From contig SFOF01000081.1 of NCBI GenBank assembly GCA_004552515.1, positions 1 to 11,917 on the forward strand: 11,917 nucleotides of DNA, given 5' to 3'. The stretch comes from Clostridiales bacterium. Lineage in GTDB: Bacteria > Bacillota > Clostridia > Christensenellales > Aristaeellaceae. Shown here one piece after another: positions 1 to 5,205 of this stretch (positions within the stretch are counted from its first letter, which is position 1; each line of letters begins with the position of its first letter). A program made the position numbers and the translations under genes. The notes below the pieces were generated by a model. It had not been told where the DNA came from and ran no database searches. It was given only the letters and a program-made list of their open reading frames with translations.

Positions 1-2
1 CG

Positions 3-956
3 TTTCTGCCGGTGGGCGTCGTGGAGCTTGAGGTGTCCACGCCCGGCGAGAATCGCGAGGTGGGGCGGATGTCGGTCAGCGTGCCGCCGCTTAAAAGCCG
101 GCAGTATCGCTATAACATCCGCTGCGCGCACAGGGGCGTCTATGAGGTGGGCGTCTCGCGCGTGAGCGTGACCGACGTGTTCGGCCTGTTTACGTTTTCA
201 AAGCATATAAAGGGCAGCTCGGCGCGCGTCATGGTCGTGCCGAGGCCGCGCAGAATCGCGCCGATGAGCATCCGGCCCGGCGACATGGGGCCGCAGGGTC
301 GCGTGCGCATGACGGAGGATCGCGCGTCGCCCTCCGGCGTGCGCGCCTGGCAGGACGGCGACAGCATGAAGAACATTCACTGGAAGCTGTCGGCCAGGCG
401 GCGCGAGCTGCTCGTGCGCACGTTTGAGGAATCGGCGCGCCCCGACGTGCTGATCCTGATGGACTGCGCGCCGGTCAACGCGCTCAGATCGCATATACGC
501 ACCATCGAGGACGTGCTGTGCGAGGCGGCGGCGGGCGCGGCGCTCAGCCAGATGACGGCCGGCTACACAGTGCGCATGCCGCTCAACACGACGAAGCCCG
601 CCGAGCCGGTCGGCCAGTCGGTGGCGGACATCGGGCGCTTTCTGGAGGTGCTCACGCCGCTCTCGTTCGACAGCCCCTATTCGTTCGAGCAGGTCATCGC
701 GCTGGAAATGCGCCGGCTTCAGCGCACGGGCGCGCTGATCGTCGTGACCACGCGCATGAACGCGGCGCTGGCCGAGCTGGCGATGCGCATTGACCAATTG
801 GGCGTTCAGGTGCGCTATATCTGGGTGGCGGAGGTCGTTCACGCCGATCACGAGACGCTCAAAAGGCGGTTGGAGCTTGCCGGCATAGACGTTGAGACGG
901 TCAACCCGTGGCAGCGCGCCGAGCAGTGTGCTCCCGCGCCGGGAAAGAGCGCCTAG
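3..956 (+). CDS. DUF58 domain protein, 5' end cut by window edge
   Basis: The reading frame is open to the left edge, so the start codon and any N-terminal membrane helices lie outside. The visible part begins in the beta-rich region typical of DUF58 proteins (SRQYRYNIRCAHRGVYEVG). It then has the family's most conserved stretch: GVRAWQDGDSMKNIHWKLSA followed by an LLVRTFEE-like segment. After that comes a von Willebrand A-like strand, PDVLILMDCAP, and an alpha/beta C-terminal domain. A GTG at base 12 is an in-frame Val and probably not the start. The stop is TAG at 954-956, 63 bases before the transglutaminase gene on the same strand. DUF58 genes commonly sit between a MoxR AAA+ ATPase gene and a transglutaminase-like membrane protein gene. 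The biochemical role of DUF58 proteins is poorly known, and an envelope-related function is inference. Confidence 0.92.
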   Translation, partial: FLPVGVVELEVSTPGENREVGRMSVSVPPLKSRQYRYNIRCAHRGVYEVGVSRVSVTDVFGLFTFSKHIKGSSARVMVVPRPRRIAPMSIRPGDMGPQGRVRMTEDRASPSGVRAWQDGDSMKNIHWKLSARRRELLVRTFEESARPDVLILMDCAPVNALRSHIRTIEDVLCEAAAGAALSQMTAGYTVRMPLNTTKPAEPVGQSVADIGRFLEVLTPLSFDSPYSFEQVIALEMRRLQRTGALIVVTTRMNAALAELAMRIDQLGVQVRYIWVAEVVHADHETLKRRLELAGIDVETVNPWQRAEQCAPAPGKSA

Positions 957-1002
957 GGCGGACGTTCCCTGTTTTGAGGCAATATCGGGAGCCGCGGCTT
1001 CC

Positions 1003-1022
1003 GAGAGGGATATTATGAGATG
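1003..1022 (+). promoter_or_regulatory. Ribosome binding site and start of transglutaminase gene
   Basis: GAGAGGGA at 1003-1010 lies 9 bases before the ATG at 1020. A nearer ATG at 1014 opens only ATG-AGA-TGA, and its stop overlaps the real start (ATGA at 1020-1023 is the Met codon plus one base). The 1020 start also gives a positively charged N-terminus followed directly by a membrane helix, as expected. Confidence 0.7.
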
Positions 1023-3335
1023 AAGCTACGTGAAAAACTGACTGATCTGGGCGCGTCCGTGCTGATTGCGCTGATGCTGAGCCTGTCGCTGACCGAGGCG
1101 GTGCTGGAGTCGTTTTCGGCACCCGTGCCGGTGTGGACGGCGGCGGCGCTGTGTCTGGCGTTTTCGCTCTTCGGCGCGCTGATGCTGTTTAACCGGCTGA
1201 CGGCGGCGCTTTCGCTTGCGGCGGCGGCCATGCTGGCGGTGTATCTGGCGCTCACGCGCTCGCCCGCGGCCTTTTTCACGCGCCTTGTGCAGAGCATGAG
1301 CGCCGTTTTGACCGAGGGAGGCGCGATGGCCGCGCCGGAGGCGATGGGGCTGTGCGTCCTGCTTTCGCTCGTGTTCGGCCTTTTGTCGCTCTTTCTGGTG
1401 CGGATGAGCGGCGGCGTGTATCCGGCGCTTTTGCTGTTCGTGTTCGTGCTGCTGGGGCACTGGATTATGGACGCGGAGTTTTCCGCGGCGACGCTGGCCC
1501 CCGGCCTGATCGCGCTGGCGGTGCTCTATGCCCGCGCCTATCGGGAGAACGGCGCGATATTGCGCGCTCTGCCCGCGGCGCTCATCGCGGCGGCGCTGAC
1601 GCTCATGCTGCTGCCCGCGCCCGGCACGACCTTCCAGCCGCTTCAGGACTGCGCCGACAAGGTGCGCGAGCTGTTTAACGATTATTTCCGCTTTAACGAT
1701 CCGCGCACGGTCTATTCGGTGTCCGGCGACGGATATCAGCCCCGCAGCGATCTGCTGGGCGGGCGCGCAGAGCCGCGCGACGAGCGGATTATGACGGTTG
1801 AGTCGGAGGACACGCTGCTTTTGCGCGGCGCGATCAGCCGCACCTATACGGGCGCAAACTGGGTGGACGAGGCGGTCAACAGCCGCTATCTGGTCATCGA
1901 TCCGACGCGCCGCAAGAAGCTCGAGGCGGCCTTCAACGCCGATCTCAATGAAAATCTGGCGAAGTGCCTTAAAAAAATCGACGTGAGCATCACGTTCGAC
2001 CATAGCGGCACATCGACGCTGTTCGTGCCCGCGCGGCTGGACAATCTGGATGTGGCGCTCGATCTGGTGACCTATTACAACGAAACCGGCGAGGTTTTCA
2101 TCACGCGCGGCGTTGAGGCGGGCGACAGCTACGGCGTGTCCGGCTGGATCGTCGATGCGACGCGGGACGATTTGGTCGCCGCCGTGAACGCGGCCATGAG
2201 CGCGGACGATCCGCACTGGATGGACGTGTGCAACGAGTATATGGCGCTGCCCGCCGGCATCGAGTCCGAGCTGTACTGGCTGACGATGGACATCGTGAAG
2301 GACTGCGAAACGCCCATCGAGAAGGCCTATGCCATCGCCGATTATCTGCGCGACGGCTTTGTCTATACGCTCGACGGCGCGTATCCGCCGGAGGGGCGCG
2401 ATTTTGTGTCGTGGTTCGTGCTGGATGAAAAGCAGGGCTACTGCACCTATTACGCCTCGGCCATGGCGGTCATGGCGCGCCTGGCGGGGATCCCGAGCCG
2501 GTACGCCGAGGGCTATTGCGCGGTGGACAATGGCACGGGCACGATCGAGGTGACCGCCGAGGATGCGCACGCCTGGGCCGAGCTGTACTTTAACGGGATC
2601 GGCTGGCTGGAGTTTGACGTAACGCCGGGCACGGCGTATTCCTCCCGCCATATCGTGCCGCCGAACGCCGAGCAGCAGGACAACCAGCTGCCCGACCCCA
2701 CGCCGACGCCGACGCCCACCCCGGAGCCGACTGAAGCGCCGGTGCCGGACGAGCCGGAGCCGACCGATCAGCCCGAAAACGAGCCGAGCGACGAGCCGAC
2801 GCAGGAGCCGACGCCCGAGCCGGACAATCAGCCGGACGAGCCGACGCCCACGCCGGAGCCGGACGGCGATCAGCCGAACGACCCGCCTGGGAAGCGGCGC
2901 ACGCTGTGGTGGATGCTGATCCTGATCATGGCGCTGCTGGCCTGCGCCGCGCTGTGGGTGAAGCGCCGTCTCAGGCTGAACGATCCGGGCTACAGAGCGG
3001 CGAAGGCGGCGGACGAGCGCGAGAAGGCGCTGGTCTGGTATCGCGCGATTCTGACGCTGCTGATGCGGCGCGGATTGTCGCCGGAGGGCGGCGAAACGCC
3101 GGTATCGTTTGCAAGGCGCGCCGTCGAGCAGGCGGAAGCGCCGCGCGATTTTGCGCTGTTTGCCGAGCTGATCGAGGAAGCGCAATATTCCGGACGGATG
3201 CCGGACGCGTCCTGCGCGCGTCTGGGCGCGGCGGTTTATGGGGCGATGCTCAAGAAGCTGGATCGCCGTGAACGCGCCAAATGGGCGCTCGAACGCCTGC
3301 GCCATGGCCCGGGCAGCACCCGTCAAATCCCCTAG
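1020..3335 (+). CDS. Membrane-anchored transglutaminase-like domain protein
   Basis: This is a 771-residue protein with the TgpA-like layout. About seven hydrophobic helices occupy residues 12-200, followed by an extracytoplasmic region. The transglutaminase/protease core carries the triad Cys475 (in GYCTYYASAMA), His517 (in DAHAWAELYF) and Asp533 (in WLEFDVTPG). A Pro/Thr/Glu-rich linker covers roughly residues 558-625, then one further helix (628-648) flanked by basic residues. The cytoplasmic tail resembles DUF4129, with a Y-R-A-I-L-x-L-L helix and a TPVSFARR motif. With all three catalytic residues present it should be an active cysteine enzyme, but the substrate is unknown. Such proteins are encoded beside DUF58 and MoxR genes and are thought to act on the cell envelope or secreted proteins. 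Length and domain order are normal for the family. Confidence 0.94.
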   Translation: MKLREKLTDLGASVLIALMLSLSLTEAVLESFSAPVPVWTAAALCLAFSLFGALMLFNRLTAALSLAAAAMLAVYLALTRSPAAFFTRLVQSMSAVLTEGGAMAAPEAMGLCVLLSLVFGLLSLFLVRMSGGVYPALLLFVFVLLGHWIMDAEFSAATLAPGLIALAVLYARAYRENGAILRALPAALIAAALTLMLLPAPGTTFQPLQDCADKVRELFNDYFRFNDPRTVYSVSGDGYQPRSDLLGGRAEPRDERIMTVESEDTLLLRGAISRTYTGANWVDEAVNSRYLVIDPTRRKKLEAAFNADLNENLAKCLKKIDVSITFDHSGTSTLFVPARLDNLDVALDLVTYYNETGEVFITRGVEAGDSYGVSGWIVDATRDDLVAAVNAAMSADDPHWMDVCNEYMALPAGIESELYWLTMDIVKDCETPIEKAYAIADYLRDGFVYTLDGAYPPEGRDFVSWFVLDEKQGYCTYYASAMAVMARLAGIPSRYAEGYCAVDNGTGTIEVTAEDAHAWAELYFNGIGWLEFDVTPGTAYSSRHIVPPNAEQQDNQLPDPTPTPTPTPEPTEAPVPDEPEPTDQPENEPSDEPTQEPTPEPDNQPDEPTPTPEPDGDQPNDPPGKRRTLWWMLILIMALLACAALWVKRRLRLNDPGYRAAKAADEREKALVWYRAILTLLMRRGLSPEGGETPVSFARRAVEQAEAPRDFALFAELIEEAQYSGRMPDASCARLGAAVYGAMLKKLDRRERAKWALERLRHGPGSTRQIP

Positions 3336-3378
3336 CCGGCGGCTGTGCCGCATCCAGACCGCTTCGCGCGTGCAACCC

Positions 3379-3395
3379 GGCCGGCAGTGCCGGCT
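3379..3395. repeat. Short GC hairpin after the transglutaminase gene
   Basis: GCCGGC (3380-3385) and GCCGGC (3389-3394) pair around the triloop AGT, and a G-T pair extends the stem by one. It begins 44 bases after the transglutaminase stop. No T-run follows, so it would be at best a weak terminator. Confidence 0.5.
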
Positions 3396-3422
3396 TCCAC
3401 TTGCTACCGCGCAATACAACAC

Positions 3423-3457
3423 GACCTGCCTGACCATAGGTCAGAGTCAGGCAGGTC
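3423..3457. repeat. Perfect 12-bp inverted repeat, possible operon-end hairpin
   Basis: GACCTGCCTGAC (3423-3434) and GTCAGGCAGGTC (3446-3457) are exact inverted copies separated by 11 bases. It lies 88 bases after the transglutaminase stop and could end that transcript, but no T-tract follows. Inside it, TGACC (3431-3435) can alternatively pair with GGTCA (3439-3443) around an ATA loop, so two folds compete for the same bases. Confidence 0.6.
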
Positions 3458-3488
3458 TCCGATTGTACGTTTCTGTGTACCCGGGTGA

Positions 3489-3524
3489 CGGCGGGGCGTT
3501 ATACGCACTAACCCGACCCCGCCG
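3489..3524. repeat. 8-bp GC-only inverted repeat
   Basis: CGGCGGGG (3489-3496) and CCCCGCCG (3517-3524) are exact inverted copies around a 20-base loop. It lies between two other hairpins in the same gene-free block. Confidence 0.5.
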
Positions 3525-3535
3525 CAGCGTGAAGA

Positions 3536-3595
3536 GAGTCCAGAGAGTCGAAGACTCTTTGGCGCAGGTTTGGGGCGCGCAGCCCCAACGGACTC
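3536..3595. repeat. Possible three-way junction of nested hairpins
   Basis: GAGTCC (3536-3541) pairs with GGACTC (3590-3595) and encloses two further hairpins. One is AGAGTC/GACTCT (3544-3549 with 3553-3558, triloop GAA). The other is TTGGGGC/GCCCCAA (3570-3576 with 3582-3588, loop GCGCA). All three stems are perfect, which suggests a structured RNA or a conserved repeat element. Pairing was worked out by eye. Confidence 0.45.
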
Positions 3596-3668
3596 CCCGC
3601 GGAAAACACGACAAAGCCAATATGATTACGCAAAAACGCACCCTGCCGCACCGCCGATTCCGTCTCCC

Positions 3669-3766
3669 GTCGGGATCGCCGCCAGAAAACGCGCAAACCC
3701 GAAGTGAACCCACCATCCTCGATAACCGCACCGAAGATCCGAAAACGCACTACTGGCGATCCCGAC
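3669..3766. repeat. Perfect 12-bp inverted repeat with 74-base interior
   Basis: GTCGGGATCGCC (3669-3680) and GGCGATCCCGAC (3755-3766) are exact inverted copies. The interior has no strong internal stem that I could see. It could close a long RNA stem or mark the ends of a small repeat element. Confidence 0.5.
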
Positions 3767-3804
3767 CTACGGCGGAATAGGAACGGAACATATCGCAAGC
3801 CGTT

Positions 3805-3830
3805 CTGTTTGGCGCTCATGCGTCAAACAG
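3805..3830. repeat. 11-bp stem-loop with tetraloop
   Basis: CTGTTTGGCGC (3805-3815) pairs with GCGTCAAACAG (3820-3830) around TCAT, with one G-T wobble. Neither strand has a following T-run, so it does not look like a standard terminator. It directly abuts the first copy of the direct repeat at 3830. Confidence 0.5.
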
Positions 3831-3888
3831 CAGGCGTGATCGAACGCAAAACCTCCCAATAGAAACGCATGGCAGGCGTGATCGAACG
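3830..3888. repeat. Two copies of a 17-bp direct repeat, 42-base period
   Basis: GCAGGCGTGATCGAACG occurs at 3830-3846 and again at 3872-3888. Including the following six bases (CAAAAC and AAAAAC) the copies match at 22 of 23 positions. Only two copies are seen. Confidence 0.65.
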
Positions 3889-4116
3889 AAAAACTCGGCG
3901 TGTTTGAGAAACGACCTCATCCGATTGCTGCTTCGCAGAACAGCCCCCGCGCGCACAAACGCCTCTGCCGGCCTATATCCGGCCAAACGTAACATTTCGC
4001 CGGCCCGCAATTCACGCGCGTATGATTTGGCGATAGCATTTTGCCGCGTCAGCGCGGAACAGCGCCTTTATCCGCTGCCCGCATACCGATTCGGCCACGC
4101 GGCGAGAGGTTCGCGC

Positions 4117-4145
4117 TTGACGAACGGACGGCAATGTGCTATACT
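4117..4145 (+). promoter_or_regulatory. SigA-type promoter for the 29-residue peptide gene
   Basis: TTGACG (4117-4122) and TATACT (4140-4145) are separated by exactly 17 bases. Each matches consensus at five of six positions. Transcription should start near 4152. A dyad, TATGT/ACATA around TCGG (4146-4159), covers the predicted start point and could be an operator. The leader then has a GC-only hairpin, CCGCGC/GCGCGG (4165-4170 with 4180-4185), just ahead of the ribosome site. Confidence 0.75.
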
Positions 4146-4204
4146 TATGTTCGGACATATAAAGCCGCGCCGGGCTGACGCGCGGACAGGGAGGGAAGAA
4201 CATC

Positions 4205-4294
4205 ATGGGATATATGATCGTATCGACCGCGGCCATGGTGATTGCGACCGTTATCGTGCTGGTTCAGACCTACAGGGAGTTTAAAAAGCGATGA
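4205..4294 (+). CDS. 29-residue single-span membrane peptide
   Basis: The ATG at 4205 follows a GGGAGG site (4189-4194) by 10 bases. The peptide has a short N-terminus (MGYM), one hydrophobic helix over about residues 4-20 rich in Val, Ile and Ala, and a charged tail ending TYREFKKR. That charge pattern predicts the C-terminus in the cytoplasm. The frame ends at TGA 4292-4294, 10 bases before a terminator stem. Promoter, leader, ribosome site and terminator all frame this one small gene, which is the main reason to believe it. I do not recognise the family. Small helper subunits such as KdpF have a similar size, but no partner gene is nearby, so no function is assigned. Confidence 0.72.
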   Translation: MGYMIVSTAAMVIATVIVLVQTYREFKKR

Positions 4295-4304
4295 GCGACC
4301 GGCG

Positions 4305-4339
4305 GCGCGCCTCGTCCTGAGCGGCGGGCGCGCTTTTTT
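4305..4339 (+). terminator. Rho-independent terminator of the small peptide gene
   Basis: GCGCGCC (4305-4311) pairs with GGCGCGC (4327-4333), directly followed by six T (4334-4339). It lies 10 bases after the stop codon of the 29-residue peptide. Confidence 0.85.
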
Positions 4340-4343
4340 GTAC

Positions 4344-4374
4344 AAAAAAATGAGCCGATCGCAATGACCGGCTC
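4344..4374 (-). terminator. Rho-independent terminator of the 6S-like RNA
   Basis: Read on the minus strand, GAGCCG (4374-4369) pairs with CGGCTC (4357-4352), then A and seven T (4350-4344). It ends the RNA transcribed from the promoter at 4620. The two opposing terminators are only four bases apart. Confidence 0.8.
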
Positions 4375-4382
4375 GAAAAGAA

Positions 4383-4584
4383 ATATCCCGTGAGTGCCGT
4401 TCGACCCCGCTTTTTCACCCGCCTCTCCGGCAGGGCGGAAACCTGCGGCTGCTTACTGCCGTCCCCTGGCGAGAGCCTTGCGGCTCACGGGGGCATGACA
4501 TCCGCATACCGACCCGGAATCCTTTTGATGAAATGTGGGTAAAAGCGGCAGCCGTGGCGCACACCCCAGGATACGGCTGACGAC
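4383..4584 (-). ncRNA. ssrS: Candidate 6S RNA
   Basis: 6S RNA binds the housekeeping RNA polymerase holoenzyme by mimicking an open promoter, and so tunes transcription in stationary phase. The minus-strand RNA begins near 4584 and has no coding potential worth noting. Its closing stem pairs TATCCTG and GGGTGT (4573-4561) with GGCACTCACGGGATA (4398-4384), with one bulged A. The CCTGGGGTGTGCGC stretch resembles the 5' conserved region of 6S RNAs (compare CTGAGATGTTCGC in E. coli). An inner helix pairs CGGCTGC (4554-4548) with GCAGCCG (4452-4446). Between them the 3' strand carries a small hairpin (4438-4419), as in Firmicute 6S RNAs. The tip is GAGCC-GCAA-GGCTC (4486-4473), a GNRA-capped stem. 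The 190-base body is the usual size. Conserved elements of SRP RNA, RNase P and tmRNA were not found. The identification rests on structure read by eye. Confidence 0.72.
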
Positions 4585-4591
4585 AAATGTT

Positions 4592-4620
4592 ATTATATCG
4601 TCTCTTTTCCCGTTTGTCAA
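4592..4620 (-). promoter_or_regulatory. Perfect-consensus promoter of the 6S-like RNA
   Basis: On the minus strand TTGACA (4620-4615) and TATAAT (4597-4592) are separated by exactly 17 bases. Both hexamers match the SigA/sigma-70 consensus fully, which is uncommon for protein genes and fits an abundant RNA. Transcription should start near 4584. It sits 42 bases downstream of the mazF stop, so the RNA is not dependent on mazF read-through. Confidence 0.9.
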
Positions 4621-4662
4621 GAGCGGATTGCGCATTTTGAGCGCCGGCGCGCAATTTGCCGC

Positions 4663-5001
4663 TCACAGCCCCAGCTCCACGGCCAGCGCGCGCTCCACGC
4701 AGGCCATGTATTCGGGCGAAAGACGGCCGATGCGCTCGTGCAGACGACGCTTGTCAAGCGTGCGCAGCTGCTCGGCGAGTATGACGGAATCCTTTTGCAG
4801 GCCGTGTCCGGCGGCGGGTACCTGGACGTGGGTGGGCAGACGCGCCTTTTGCAGCTGCGAGGTGACGGCGAGCACGACGACGGTGGGGCTGTAGCGATTG
4901 CCCATGTCGTTCTGCACGACCAGCACCGGCCTCAGCCCGCCCTGCTCCGAGCCGACCACCGGATCGAGATCGGCGATATACAACTCTCCTCTTAGAATCA
5001 T
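4663..5001 (-). CDS. mazF: MazF/PemK family endoribonuclease toxin
   Basis: MazF (NdoA) cuts mRNA at short specific sequences and stops growth when free of its antitoxin. The 112-residue protein shows the family signatures in order: RGELYIADLDPVVGSEQGG, RPVLVVQND, GNRYSPT, LAVTSQ and LPTHV, then KDSVILAEQLRTLDK. Arg24 and Thr47 match the catalytic Arg25 and Thr48 of the Bacillus subtilis enzyme, so it should be active. The ATG at 5001 was preferred to the upstream ATG at 5097, because family members begin at this MILRGEL-like segment; a GGAG (5016-5013) lies 11 bases ahead. No MazE-like antitoxin is visible on either side, where Firmicutes often have one. Its promoter could not be identified with confidence. 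Confidence 0.94.
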   Translation of the reverse strand: MILRGELYIADLDPVVGSEQGGLRPVLVVQNDMGNRYSPTVVVLAVTSQLQKARLPTHVQVPAAGHGLQKDSVILAEQLRTLDKRRLHERIGRLSPEYMACVERALAVELGL

Positions 5002-5086
5002 GATGAACCACGCTCCGCACAGCAGCTTACACGGCATACTATGCGCGCTTTTTCTCTTGCGTGTCGGTTCTATTCTATGCGCGGTT

Positions 5087-5107
5087 CCCGGCGGCAATAC
5101 CGCCGGG
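5087..5107. repeat. Perfect 8-bp palindrome upstream of the MATE promoter
   Basis: CCCGGCGG (5087-5094) and CCGCCGGG (5100-5107) are exact inverted copies around CAATA. The right arm ends one base before the -35 box of the MATE gene promoter. It could be a regulator binding site, or a hairpin insulating the divergent mazF and MATE genes. Confidence 0.55.
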
Positions 5108-5108
5108 C

Positions 5109-5137
5109 TTGACAGCGGCGATGGAAAGGAGTATCAT
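5109..5137 (+). promoter_or_regulatory. SigA-type promoter for the MATE transporter
   Basis: TTGACA (5109-5114) and TATCAT (5132-5137) are separated by 17 bases. The -35 box is perfect and the -10 box matches at five of six. Transcription from about 5144 would leave a leader of roughly 60 bases before the preferred start at 5206. A Shine-Dalgarno-like AAGGAG (5126-5131) lies inside the promoter and precedes an ATG at 5136 in another frame, so it would not be transcribed from this promoter. Confidence 0.65.
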
Positions 5138-5205
5138 GTTCTTTAACAGGGATTTGATAAATGCGAGGGGGATCGAGCCGCGAAAGGGGCGCGGAGAGAC
5201 AAGAG

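Larger units (their letters stand above)
3336..4116. other. 781-base gene-free region rich in inverted repeats
   Basis: Several reading frames stay open here because the DNA is GC-rich, but none has a convincing start, ribosome site or recognisable protein family, and they lie on both strands over one another. The left part (3380-3830) carries at least six inverted repeats, listed separately, and a 17-bp direct repeat follows. Bases 3890-4116 show no structure that I would call. The block could be a noncoding RNA gene of unknown type, a dispersed intergenic repeat, or the decayed remains of one. The likely strand is not clear, because neither strand has a convincing promoter close by. Confidence 0.5.

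Noticed and set aside
1026..3437. 803-codon open frame on the minus strand
   Set aside because: It lies antisense to the transglutaminase-like gene, is extremely rich in Arg, Gln and His, and has no family motif. It is a by-product of GC-rich codon use on the other strand.
3508..3819. 103-codon minus-strand frame in the repeat-rich block
   Set aside because: It has a GGGAGG upstream, but at about 40 bases it is too far, and the composition is low in structure. The frame runs through several hairpins, which better explain the sequence.
3830..3888. Possible CRISPR array
   Set aside because: Only two repeats of 17-23 bases with a spacer of about 19-25 bases and no cas genes nearby.
4383..4584. 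Alternative identities for the minus-strand RNA: SRP RNA, RNase P RNA or tmRNA
   Set aside because: The SRP GGAAGGAAGCAG-like core, RNase P GAGGAAAGTCC-like core and a tRNA-like tmRNA end are all missing, and the length is wrong for RNase P and tmRNA.
5002..5097. 32-residue N-terminal extension of MazF
   Set aside because: The family starts at the MILRGEL-like segment; the extension is basic and unlike the fold's first strand, and it would overlap regulatory DNA of the MATE gene.
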